DNA from: VAZQ01 sp963753575
GTDB taxonomy: Bacteria > Pseudomonadota > Alphaproteobacteria > Rhizobiales > Xanthobacteraceae
Assembly: GCA_963753575.1 (NCBI GenBank)
Contig: CAVWCR010000003.1
Span: 3,286,001-3,350,000 of the forward strand
DNA length: 64,000 bases
Direction: 5' to 3'
Below, piece by piece: positions 27,953 through 36,534 of this stretch. The notes under the pieces are model-generated. The model was not told the DNA's origin. It was given only the letters and a program-made list of their open reading frames with translations, and did not search any database. The translations under genes were made by a program, and so were the position numbers. Numbering within the stretch: position 1 is the first letter of the stretch; each line of letters opens with the position of its first letter.

Positions 27953-28183
27953 TCACCACTTGCCACTATCCGCCCCCCGTTTTGTTGGGTGGCATTCGTG
28001 ACGATCTAGTTCGTATCGTGCAGACAAGGTCGTAGAGGACTCCGTGTGGCGCAGCAGGACTTGCACATTCTCCGCCTCCTTCTCCATTCCTATCCAGCGT
28101 AACTTTCTGATCAGCTTCGCGAGTTCGCTCGATGTACGCTGCTCGGCGGAGACGTCAGGGTATCCTTCATTGTTCATTTCCAT
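27953..28183 (-). CDS. Small hypothetical protein
   Basis: A 76-residue soluble product whose central part (SSELAKLIRKLRWIGMEKEA) is amphipathic and looks conserved. I recall similar short proteins in Bradyrhizobium stress loci, but no function is known. The start has an AGGGAGGCTACCC ribosome-binding region. Confidence 0.6.
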   Translation of the reverse strand: MEMNNEGYPDVSAEQRTSSELAKLIRKLRWIGMEKEAENVQVLLRHTESSTTLSARYELDRHECHPTKRGADSGKW

Positions 28184-28355
28184 GGGTAGCCTCCCTGCTT
28201 TTGTTCTATAATAAATTTCAAAGCTGTTAGACGAGAGAGAGCAAGTCCGAATTCAGTCTTTCCATTGCATGACTTAATCGGGCTTAGAGGTGCGAGAGTG
28301 CCGTCCGCGACTTTTCAATTGTTTGAAATCAGCTCGCCACAACATATCAGACGAA

Positions 28356-28745
28356 CTACGGGCTACCCCCATGACCATTGGGGCGCCAGCCGTTGGACAA
28401 CAGACGTGCACCGGTCTCCGCCAGTTTCTGACTGTCGGCGAAGATGCGCTTGGCATCCTCGGCTGCCATTTCCATGTGCCGCTGGGCCCATTCCTGATAG
28501 GCTGTTGCCACCTCGGGCATTGAGCGAGCAGCCGTAAGTTTGGCGGCAAATTCGGATGCAAGGTTTGCTTCCGATTGCATCCGGTCGAACCAAGTCCGGT
28601 TCATGTCTTGGAGCTTTCCCAATTGCTCGGTCTGGATTGCCACAAGCTCTTCGAGATGCTTCTTTCCCATCGCGGACAAATCCGACGGGATGAAAGTTGC
28701 AGGTGATTCCTTCGCTTCATTGGCTTCGGATTCGTTTTGGGCCAA
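28356..28745 (-). CDS. Phasin family protein
   Basis: The 129-residue helical protein has the phasin pattern: LVAIQTEQLGKLQDMNRTWF, then SEANLASEFAAKLTAARSMP and TAYQEWAQRHMEMAAED. Phasins coat polyhydroxyalkanoate granules. The start is TTG at 28745, with GGAGATG eight bases before it. It lies near thiolase and PhaC-like genes, which together make up a scattered polyester set. Confidence 0.8.
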   Translation of the reverse strand: MAQNESEANEAKESPATFIPSDLSAMGKKHLEELVAIQTEQLGKLQDMNRTWFDRMQSEANLASEFAAKLTAARSMPEVATAYQEWAQRHMEMAAEDAKRIFADSQKLAETGARLLSNGWRPNGHGGSP

Positions 28746-29088
28746 GGCACATCTCCATCATAGATTTTGAGAATGCAAGGCGAGGGGCGCTCGCCACGTT
28801 CGTTCATCGAGTTTTCTAGATTTCAGCGAATCGCGACCCACCCTCGTTGTCGTGCGACAGAGGGAGCCAAATTCGTGTCGGGTGTGGGTACATGACGCAA
28901 TCCAACTCATGGATTGCAGTTAAACTAACCAATCGTTTGGGCTCAGTATTTGATTTAGGGCATTATTACGAAGGTTTAATGATTACGGGGAAGTTACACA
29001 GTGCCCCATGACAGTGCATCCAGTAGTCCGGCCATTGGAGCACAGGACAGGGACGCTGACCTACCTCGGCCGATGGGCGACAGGGAAT
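28746..29088. other. Intergenic region, no gene
   Basis: About 340 bases between the phasin start and the acetate kinase stop. It must hold the phasin promoter. AT-rich sequence around 28940-29000 is the most promoter-like part, but no clear box was identified. Confidence 0.4.
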
Positions 29089-30264
29089 TCAAACAAGCGC
29101 GCGCGTATGCCGCGCGATCACCCACTCTTCGTCAGTCGGCAGCGCCAAGATAGAAATGGCGCTATCGGTGCTATTGATGCGAGGGTGGCCCGTCGTATTG
29201 GCGGCATCGTCGAGTCTTGCACCAAGCCAAGTCGCTTGGCGGCAAACCCGCGCACGAATTTCAGACGCGTGCTCTCCAATACCGCCCGTAAATACCATCG
29301 CATCGATGCCACCCAGCGCCGCGACCAGCGAGCCGAGCTCACGAACGATCCTGTAGACGAACAGGTCGATCGCTTCGGCTGCGTGGACGTCCTGACTGGA
29401 AAGCAGATCTCGCATGTCGTCGCTAGCTCCCGACACGCCAAGCAACCCTGACTTCTCGTAAAGTAAAAGACTGATCTCTCTGGAGCTCATGCGTTCGTGA
29501 TCCAGCAGATACAGAATCACCCCAGGGTCGAGCGCTCCGCAACGGGTGCCCATCATCAGGCCGTCCAGCGCACTGAAGCCCATGGTCGTGGCGATGCTTC
29601 GCCGCCCAGCCATTGCACACATGCTCGCACCATGCCCGAGATGGGCTACGACCACCTTGCCGTTGGCTGTGGTCCCGAGATGATCCGGCAAGATGCTCGC
29701 TATGTACTCGTAAGATAGGCCGTGAAAGCCGTATCGCTTAACCCCTTTATCGGACAGGGTACGGGGTAGTGCGAATGTCGTGGCAACCGCTGGCTGCGTC
29801 GCATGGAAGGAAGTATCGAAGCACGCGACCTGCGGCAGCTCGGGGTGGAGCTTCGATAGCGCGCTGATCGCCGCCAAATTATGTGGTTGATGAATCGGCG
29901 CGAGGGGATTGAGCGCCTGGAGTTTTTCCATGACGTGCGGTGTGAGCTTCACCGGGCCGGTAAACTCTCGGCCGCCATGGACGACGCGATGCCCGGCCGC
30001 GGTCAGTTCAATTCCACCCGAATGCCCGCCGATCCACTTGAGTAGAGCGGACAGTGCGGCGTGATGGGTGGTGGAACCCACGATCGCCGTGTCCGCCACG
30101 GATTTTCCGCTGGCGTCGCGTGCATTCAGCCGGGCGGAGTGACCGATCCCCTCGATTTCGCCCTGATAGAGCGCGGCCCTGTCGCCCTCACGCTCCTTCG
30201 CAGGGTAGAGGGCGAATTTGATGCTCGACGAGCCTGCGTTGAGGATGAGAATGGCGGCGCTCAC
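29089..30264 (-). CDS. ackA: Acetate kinase
   Basis: The 391-residue product begins ILILNAGSSSIKFALYP, the ATP/phosphate-binding start of the ASKHA fold, and has AAGHRVVHGG, ACFDTSFHATQP and RYGFHGLSYEY, the signature regions of acetate kinases, plus FTGGIGEHASEIRARVC. It converts acetyl phosphate and ADP to acetate and ATP, or the reverse. The GTG start overlaps the stop of the MaoC-Pta gene by GTGA, so the two are translationally coupled. Confidence 0.93.
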   Translation of the reverse strand: MSAAILILNAGSSSIKFALYPAKEREGDRAALYQGEIEGIGHSARLNARDASGKSVADTAIVGSTTHHAALSALLKWIGGHSGGIELTAAGHRVVHGGREFTGPVKLTPHVMEKLQALNPLAPIHQPHNLAAISALSKLHPELPQVACFDTSFHATQPAVATTFALPRTLSDKGVKRYGFHGLSYEYIASILPDHLGTTANGKVVVAHLGHGASMCAMAGRRSIATTMGFSALDGLMMGTRCGALDPGVILYLLDHERMSSREISLLLYEKSGLLGVSGASDDMRDLLSSQDVHAAEAIDLFVYRIVRELGSLVAALGGIDAMVFTGGIGEHASEIRARVCRQATWLGARLDDAANTTGHPRINSTDSAISILALPTDEEWVIARHTRALV

Positions 30265-31664
30265 GTCCGGCCCCGACCGCGATGGACGAAGAGCTGCGCC
30301 AACGCGCAGGACACGGTACGCGCAAGCACATTGTCGGCCCGGCTTGTCAGCATGATCGGAACCCGCGCGCCAAGCACGATTCCGGCGGCGTCTGCGCCGG
30401 CAAGATAGATCAGTTGTTTCGCGACCATATTGCCGGCCTCAATGTCCGGCACGACCAGAATGTCGGCGTCGCCCGCGACCGGCGATACAATGTGCTTGGT
30501 TCGGGCCGCGGATTTTGAAACGGCGTTGTCAAACGCGAGCGGACCATCGACAATTCCCCCGTTGATCTGTCCCCGATCCGCCATCTTGCAAAGCGCCGCG
30601 GCCTCAATCGTGGACTTGATCTTGGGATAGACAGTTTCGACGGCGGAGAGGATGGCGACCTTCGGCTTTTCAAGACCGATGGCGTGGGCGAGGTCGATCG
30701 CATTCTGAACGATGTCGCGCTTGTCATCGAGATCGGGATAGATATTGACCGCCGCATCCGTGACCAGCAGCACTTTCGGATAATGCGGCACGTCGAGCAC
30801 GAAGATGTGACTGATACGCCTCTCGGTGCGAAGGCCGGTGTCAGGATTGACCACCGCACCCATCACCTCGTCAGTATGCAGCGCACCTTTCATCAGCGCC
30901 TCGACCTTCCCGTCCCGGGCCAGCGCTACGGCGCGCGCCGCAGCGGCGTGACTATGGGGCACATCGACGAGTTCCAATCCGTCGAGGTTCCTTCCCGCTT
31001 GTTCGGCAGCTTTCCTGATCTTTGCCACTGGTCCCACAAGCACAGGCACGATGAGTCCTAGCTTGCCTGCCTCGATTGCGCCGATCAGCGAAAGGGCGTC
31101 GCAGGGGTGAACGACGGCGGTACGAATTGGAGGATTGTTTCGAGCTTCTTCAGTCAGTTCGGCAAACCGCTGGCCGCGTTCGTGCAGATGCACCTCCGGC
31201 AGCATTGCTCGCGGCCGATGCACCTTCTGCGTCGGCGCGATGACATCGGCTTCGCCGGTGATGACAATTTCGCCCGCCTCGTTGACACACTCGCAATCAA
31301 GGATGACCCGCTTCTCGTCGCGTATCTTTTCGCGCACTCTGACACGGACCGTAACCGTATCGCCAAGTCCAACCGGCTTCCGGAAGCTCAGCGACTGGTT
31401 CCGGTAGATCGTCCCTGGTCCCGGCAATTCGGTGCCCAGCACAGCCGAGATCAAGGCGCCGCCCCACATGCCATGCGCAATGACCTGATGAAAGAGGTCG
31501 GTCTTCGCAAAATCAGCGTCAACGTGGGCGGGATTGACATCGCCCGACATCACCGCGAACAGCTCGATGTCCTGCTTGCGCAGCGTGCGTGTGAGTTCCG
31601 CGGCGTCGCCGACCCTGATCTCATCAAAAGTCTTGTTCTCGATGAATTGCATCGCGGGCCTCAC
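30261..31664 (-). CDS. MaoC-like hydratase fused to phosphate acetyl/butyryltransferase
   Basis: The 467-residue protein has an N-terminal MaoC hot-dog domain (residues about 5-145; FAVMSGDVNPAHVDADFA and HGMWGGALISAVLG carry the hydratase Asp/His) and a C-terminal phosphotransacetylase domain (residues about 165-460; PLAFDNAVSKSA and DILVVPDIEAGNMVAKQLIY). Such fusions process enoyl- or hydroxyacyl-CoA and transfer the acyl group to phosphate. The GTG start overlaps the FabI-like stop; ATG 31652 is an alternative. With ackA downstream it completes an acyl-CoA to ATP route. Confidence 0.9.
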   Translation of the reverse strand: MRPAMQFIENKTFDEIRVGDAAELTRTLRKQDIELFAVMSGDVNPAHVDADFAKTDLFHQVIAHGMWGGALISAVLGTELPGPGTIYRNQSLSFRKPVGLGDTVTVRVRVREKIRDEKRVILDCECVNEAGEIVITGEADVIAPTQKVHRPRAMLPEVHLHERGQRFAELTEEARNNPPIRTAVVHPCDALSLIGAIEAGKLGLIVPVLVGPVAKIRKAAEQAGRNLDGLELVDVPHSHAAAARAVALARDGKVEALMKGALHTDEVMGAVVNPDTGLRTERRISHIFVLDVPHYPKVLLVTDAAVNIYPDLDDKRDIVQNAIDLAHAIGLEKPKVAILSAVETVYPKIKSTIEAAALCKMADRGQINGGIVDGPLAFDNAVSKSAARTKHIVSPVAGDADILVVPDIEAGNMVAKQLIYLAGADAAGIVLGARVPIMLTSRADNVLARTVSCALAQLFVHRGRGRT

Positions 31665-32437
31665 GCCATCACATGGTAGCCGGCGTCAACAAACGCAATA
31701 TTGCCGGTGACACTGCGAGCCGCGTCGCTGACAAGGCCGGCCGCAATCGCTCCGACATCCTCGATCGTCACCAGTTGCCGTTCCGGCGCACGGGCGCGAG
31801 CCTGATCAATCAACTCATCAAAATGATCAATCCCGGATGCGGCGCGGGTTTGCAAGGGGCCCGGCGACAACGCATTAACACGAATCCCTTTCGGTCCAAG
31901 CTCGGCCGCGAGATAGCGCACGGTCGCCTCTAATGCAGCCTTCACGGGGCCCATCACGTTGTAGCGGTCGATAACCTTCTCCGCTCCGTAATAGCTGACC
32001 GTCAGCAGGCACCCGCCATGCGACATCAACGGCTCCGCGAGCCGGGCCATGCGGACGAAGGAATGGACCGAGACATCCATGGCCTGCGTGAAACCGCGCC
32101 TGGAGCAATCAACCAAGCGGCCATGCAGGTCGGCCTTTGGGCAATAGGCGATGGAATGCAGCAGGAAATCGAGCCGGCCCCATTCGCTGCGAATACGAGC
32201 GAACACCGCCTCAAGCGAACCGTCCTGCTCAACATCAAGCGGCATGACAATCTTGGCGCCGAGTTTCGCGGCAATCGGCCTCACGTACGGCTGCGCCTTC
32301 TGGTTGAGATACGTGACGGCCAGTTCTGCTCCGGAGTTTCGAAATGCACGCGCACAGCCTGCAGCGATCGACCGGTCGTTGGCGATGCCGACCACGAGCC
32401 CCCTTTTTCCGGCGAGACGAGCGATCTGTTGCGGCAT
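31661..32437 (-). CDS. Enoyl-ACP reductase-like SDR (FabI type)
   Basis: From ATG 32437 the product is 258 residues. It has the FabI-type nucleotide motif GIANDRSIAAGCA, HSIAYCPKADL, and the active-site pair in SYYGAEKVIDRYNVMGPVKA (Tyr-x6-Lys). FabI reduces enoyl-ACP with NADH; many rhizobial paralogues linked to pta-ackA have unclear substrates. An upstream extension of the frame to 32518 overlaps a broken phaC and is rejected. The stop overlaps the next gene's start, so fabI-like, maoC-pta and ackA form a tightly coupled operon. Confidence 0.88.
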   Translation of the reverse strand: MPQQIARLAGKRGLVVGIANDRSIAAGCARAFRNSGAELAVTYLNQKAQPYVRPIAAKLGAKIVMPLDVEQDGSLEAVFARIRSEWGRLDFLLHSIAYCPKADLHGRLVDCSRRGFTQAMDVSVHSFVRMARLAEPLMSHGGCLLTVSYYGAEKVIDRYNVMGPVKAALEATVRYLAAELGPKGIRVNALSPGPLQTRAASGIDHFDELIDQARARAPERQLVTIEDVGAIAAGLVSDAARSVTGNIAFVDAGYHVMA

Positions 32438-32459
32438 GGCGTTACTCTTGAAACTCGCA

Positions 32460-33037
32460 AGTTCTGGGGGCTTCGCAGAACGGACCGTAACCGACGGCCG
32501 CGCCTGCGTTGTGGCCACTGTCCGTCAGCAGATAGGTCACGTCGGTGTCGGTCACGAGACTAATCTTGTGGGTAGAACGCAACGGCACGACGTGGTCGCG
32601 CGCGGTGCCGGCCGTGACGATCGGAGCACGAATGTCCGTGAGTGCGATCGGCTTATCGGCGGTCGGCCCTCGGTTACACCGCTATTCGAAAACAGGCGCT
32701 GCAGATACTCCGAATGCATGCGGAAAGGCATGCGGGTCGCATCGACGTTCCACGCCATGAGGCCCATAACCGCGGCGCGATCGCCCATCATGTACTCGCG
32801 GACCATGCGCAACCAAATCAGTTCATTGGAGCTCAACGTCCGAAAGGTGCCCGCCGTCCGGTTGCTATCGACAAAGTCCTGCTCCCAGACCGTGTCTCCA
32901 AGGAATGCAAGCTGGCTCTCGTTGATGAAGAGCACCAGTTCGCCCGCTTCGGTGAAATCGATCTGCCTGGCCGCCACTTCTCTCGCCGTACTCGCCGCCG
33001 ATCTATTTGAAACGGCCATGGAGCACACTTCATTCAA
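32460..33037 (-). pseudogene. Class I PHA synthase (PhaC) fragment, truncated and frameshifted
   Basis: The minus strand reads NESQLAFLGDTVWEQDFVDS, then SSNELIWLRMVREYMMGD and MGLMAWNVDATRMPFRMHSE, the central region of class I PhaC. Near 32670 the frame changes and continues TADKPIALTDIRAPIVTAGT, DHVVPLRSTHKISLVTDT and TDSGHNAGAAVGYG, including the catalytic His in SGHN. The N-terminal half with the nucleophile Cys is missing, and the C-terminus breaks off where the FabI-like gene begins. So the operon upstream sequence derives from a dead phaC. Confidence 0.78.
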
Positions 33038-33268
33038 GCGACATTTTTTTGATGTATAATGATATCATTGCGGAATTCATATGATTTAGGTCAATTGAAG
33101 CCATTGATGATTTTAACGCCTGTGGCAGCAGACCTTTCTATGGAGCCGCCAATCGAGAACAATGCGATTCACCGGCGCAAACGTCAACCGGTACCTCGAC
33201 GAAACCAATCGGCGCACCGTATTTGGAAATCGCGCCGCATATCCAACCCTTCTGGTTGCGGGTCAACA

Positions 33269-33666
33269 TCATTTTGACCGCGGGGTCTGCGGTACGATTG
33301 TTTCCTTTTTGATCTTTGCAAGGCTTTCCTTGGCGTGTGCAATGGCTATCTGTTGGTCGCCGCAGCTGAGATCACGAAGAGAGGCATCGCGTTCGGCTTT
33401 TGCAAACGCGCTGCCTTCAAGCGTCGCAACTTCCGACCAGGATGCCTCCATAGCGTTCGGCGATATTCCAAGACCGGCGCGATACATCTGGCCGAGCAGA
33501 ATCGCTGCTCGACCATTGCCATGATAGGCCGCCTTCTCCAGATAGTTCTTGGCTTGTGGAAAATCCGGCGGCGCAAGGTCGCCGTGAAGATAGATTTCTC
33601 CAAGTCGTAGTTGAGCGGCGACGATATCCTGAGCGGCGGCTTTCTTGTAAAGCGCAACAGCTGGCC
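33269..33666 (-). pseudogene. Sel1-repeat protein fragment
   Basis: In one frame the region reads AVALYKKAAAQDIVAAQLRL, GEIYLHGDLAPPDFPQAKNY, LEKAAYHGNGRAAILLGQMY and RAGLGISPN, which is nearly two Sel1 (SLR) repeats, then a coiled C-terminal tail to a stop at 33269. A TGA lies at the front edge, and the sequence upstream belongs to an IS630 fragment. The N-terminus and signal peptide are lost. Confidence 0.68.
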
Positions 33667-33719
33667 TTCAGCCGGCGACGATCAGCGGGCTTGAGAGTGA
33701 TGGAAATTCCGGTTCGCAT
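33663..33719 (-). pseudogene. N-terminal scrap of an IS630-family transposase
   Basis: The 19 codons MRTGISITLKPADRRRLKA match the usual N-terminus of rhizobial IS630 transposases (ISIT-x-PADR-x-RLE). The match ends where the Sel1 fragment starts, so an IS630-mediated rearrangement probably truncated that gene. Confidence 0.5.
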
Positions 33720-33915
33720 GCGCCGGACTCGCATGCGTCCAGTCCGCTGGGAATCCCCTCCGGGATTCAAATGTCAGATGCAATCCACTGGGGAGATCCG
33801 CAAGCTCTACGCCGCTAAGAACGGCAAACATGCGACGGCTGAATTCACGTTTCCCCGGTTTCTATGTCTGCAAAGGGCGAGTGATTGTCGTGCCGAACGA
33901 CCTAAGGCTTAGCGA

Positions 33916-34374
33916 TCAGCGTGAAGACGCAATCCTGGCGGCGCGATCTTCATCCCACCACCAGATCGTCGGAAAGGCGGCCAAGCCGTAGATCGGCATT
34001 TTGTCGGGTTTTCCGAAGCGGTCCCATCTTGCGGTCCGGACATTGCCATAGGTCCACTGCGGAACGACGTAGTGGTTCCATAAAAGGACCCGATCGAGCG
34101 CCCTGGTGGCCGCCACGAGTTCGTCGCGGCTTCTGGCGAACACGACGCGGTCGATCAGTGCGTCAACGGCGGGGTTTTTAATGCCGACATAGTTCTGCGA
34201 GCCCGCTGTGTCGGCGGCACGCGAACCCCAGTATTCGCGCTGCTCGTTTCCTGGTGACAACAACTCGGTCCAAGACGCGACGATAATGTCGAAATCCCAT
34301 TGGCGCAGCCAGTTCTCGTATTGCACGTCGTCGACAGAGCGAACGGCCACATCGATTCCGAGGCGATCACCCAC
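33916..34374 (-). pseudogene. C-terminal fragment of a YejA-like ABC transporter receptor
   Basis: About 150 residues read DRLGIDVAVRSVDDVQYENW, then WDFDIIVASWTELLSPGNEQ, REYWGSRAADTAGSQNYVGI and LDRVLLWNHYVVPQWTYG. This matches the C-terminal third of SBP_bac_5 oligopeptide/microcin C receptors of the YejA type. The N-terminal 450 residues, signal peptide and the yejBEF transporter genes are absent; a stop precedes the frame at about 34386. Confidence 0.8.
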
Positions 34375-34440
34375 TCCGCTTCGTCAAGGAAGCGCGGCTT
34401 ACCCAATTCCGCATAGACCTGCGAGCGGGCATGGCAACGC

Positions 34441-36456
34441 TCACACCCCGAAGGGATAGGTATCAGGCAGTCCCGCAAGCTCCGCGGTGCCGAACGGCGT
34501 GACGGCGCGGGTCTCATCGAACCAGATGTACTCATCGAATTGCTGCGGCAGGACCGCCTGAAAATAGTGGCTGGCGCGCTCGGTCTCCGGCCGGTAGATC
34601 ACACCAATCGCTCGCTCAAGCTGCGGCTTGCCCAAGCCCTGCGCACCGGTCAGGTCGGTGCGATTGCGCAAGCCCAACGTAAAGCGGAGGTGCCCAGTCG
34701 CGTGGCACAATCGCTCATAGCTCTTCGGCAACGCCGGCTGAACTTTCTTGATCTCCATCGGCCCGTCCCAGTCGGATGCCGCCGCAACGGTGCCGCTATT
34801 GGTGCCGAAGCCAACCAGGTAGGCGCCGTCGCCGAATTCCTGTCGACACAAGTGACCGATATTATGCTCGCCCCGCGAGGCCATTTCGGTCGCAGCCGAA
34901 TCTCCGACGTGAGAATTATGTGCCCATACGATCGCCTTGCTGGCAGTGCCGTAAAACGCCAGCAGGTTCTTCAGCGTCGTGAACATGTGCTCGTCGCGCA
35001 GGTTCCAGGACGCGCGCGAGCCATAATACATGACGCGATAATAGCGCTCCGCGTTGGCGACGAGGCGGGCATTCTGCACCGCATCAAAAAAGCGTTCGCC
35101 GTCTTGCTCGGCGTAGGCAACGCGCTTTTCCAATAAATCCTTGAGCGCGCGTACCACATATCGCTCGCAAGTCCTGTAGGAGCCGGTCAGCGCGGCGTGG
35201 CCATAGGTCGCCGGGTCGCCCTGCCACGGCGTCAGGCAACCATAGCGCTGGCGCGCAATCTTGGCGGCATCCGGGTCGACCTCGTCGAGATAACTCAGAA
35301 CCGAGCGAATGGACACATACAGGCTGTAGAGATCGAGGCCGTGAAACGCCACCCGCGCCTCGGGTTTGATCGCGGCATTGTGCTCGCGCAGCCAGTTGAC
35401 GAAATCACGCACCTCGTTGTTGCGCCACATCCAGGTCGGAAAGCGTGCAAATGCCGTCCATTCGGAAGGAGAATATTTGACATGCCGAACATAGCTGTCG
35501 ACGCGCGCGGCATCCGGCCAATCGCCTTCGATGGCGATGAAGCGGAATCCCTTCTTGACGATCAATTCGCGCGAGATGAGCTCGCGCATTCGATAGAATT
35601 CCGAGGTGCCGTGGGTCGCCTCGCCGAGCAACACGACGCGCGCGTTGCCAATCCGTTCGAGCACCGGACCGAGATCGGCCGTATCGATCGAGCCGAACGG
35701 CTCGGCCGTGTCGGCGATCATCTTGGCCAGCCGTTCTTCACTGGTGGTGAGTGTCGGCCGCGCTTGGCGAATGCGAGTCGGCTCCGCCACCTCGGGCGCC
35801 CATCCTTCCTCGCCGAGCAACGGAACAAATCGCACATCGGCGAGGTCTTCACGCCGAAATTCGTTCTGTGCAATCCGCGTCACTCGCACCAGTTCTTGGA
35901 CGCGCTGGTCCGCCCCGACCGGAATCACCAGCCGGCCGCCGACCTTCAGTTGCTCTTTTAGAGACTCGGGAATCGTGGGGCCGCCAGCGGCGACAATGAT
36001 CGCGTCATAGGGCGCATGCGCCGGCCAACCGCGCGTCCCGTCGCCGTGCAGAACGTGGACATGGTCGTAACCAAGATCGGCCAGTGTCGTGGCAGCCTTC
36101 TCGGCCAACGGACCATGACGCTCGACGGTGTAGACGTCGGCGGCAATTTCGGAAAGGACCGCCGCCGCATAGCCCGAACCGGCCCCGATTTCGAGTACCT
36201 TTTCGCCGCCTCGGAGCGCCAATGCCTCGGTCATGAAGGCGACGATATAGGGCTGGGAGATCGTCTGCCCTTCTTCGATCGGCAGAGGGGAATCCTCATA
36301 GGCAAACTCCCGAAGCCGTTCAGGCAAGAACACCTCGCGAGGTACGGTGCGCATTGCGTCGAGCACCAGCTCGGACCGAACTCCGCGCGCGAAGATGGCA
36401 TTTTCAACCATTTCCTTGCGAAGCTTGGAAAACTCCCGTTTCGAACGCTCGTCCAT
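34441..36456 (-). CDS. Protein-L-isoaspartate O-methyltransferase fused to erythromycin esterase-like domain
   Basis: The 671-residue protein has two domains. Residues 1-215 are a PCMT with PLPIEEGQTISQPYIVAFMT and the SAM-binding VLEIGAGSGYAAAVL. Residues about 235-660 are an erythromycin esterase-like domain with VVLLGEATHGTSEFYRMRE (catalytic His/Glu region), FRFIAIEGDWPDA and AHNSHVGDSAATEM. PCMT repairs damaged aspartyl residues in old proteins; the role of the esterase-like half in these fusions is not known. A linker near residue 220 carries a conserved Pro-rich turn. The gene looks intact and is flanked by damaged genes on both sides. Confidence 0.9.
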   Translation of the reverse strand: MDERSKREFSKLRKEMVENAIFARGVRSELVLDAMRTVPREVFLPERLREFAYEDSPLPIEEGQTISQPYIVAFMTEALALRGGEKVLEIGAGSGYAAAVLSEIAADVYTVERHGPLAEKAATTLADLGYDHVHVLHGDGTRGWPAHAPYDAIIVAAGGPTIPESLKEQLKVGGRLVIPVGADQRVQELVRVTRIAQNEFRREDLADVRFVPLLGEEGWAPEVAEPTRIRQARPTLTTSEERLAKMIADTAEPFGSIDTADLGPVLERIGNARVVLLGEATHGTSEFYRMRELISRELIVKKGFRFIAIEGDWPDAARVDSYVRHVKYSPSEWTAFARFPTWMWRNNEVRDFVNWLREHNAAIKPEARVAFHGLDLYSLYVSIRSVLSYLDEVDPDAAKIARQRYGCLTPWQGDPATYGHAALTGSYRTCERYVVRALKDLLEKRVAYAEQDGERFFDAVQNARLVANAERYYRVMYYGSRASWNLRDEHMFTTLKNLLAFYGTASKAIVWAHNSHVGDSAATEMASRGEHNIGHLCRQEFGDGAYLVGFGTNSGTVAAASDWDGPMEIKKVQPALPKSYERLCHATGHLRFTLGLRNRTDLTGAQGLGKPQLERAIGVIYRPETERASHYFQAVLPQQFDEYIWFDETRAVTPFGTAELAGLPDTYPFGV

Positions 36457-36480
36457 TGACTAAGATCCCACTGGTCCGGA

Positions 36481-36519
36481 CAGTTGCGCTCGCCAGTTGC
36501 GCTCGCCAGTTGCGCCAAT
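36481..36519. repeat. Three 13-bp tandem copies (cagttgcgctcgc)
   Basis: Two exact copies and a third diverging after nine bases, in the spacer just upstream of the Pcm fusion start. Confidence 0.7.
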
Positions 36520-36534
36520 TGAATGGAATTCGCG

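Noticed and set aside
31800..31835. Sequence resembling FixK/FNR half-sites (catcaaaatgatcaa)
   Set aside because: Lies inside the FabI-like coding region with the wrong spacing.
32438..32518. Upstream extension of the FabI-like gene (27 codons)
   Set aside because: These codons are antisense-free but coincide with the tail of the broken phaC in another frame; the FabI family starts at MPQQIARLAGKRG.
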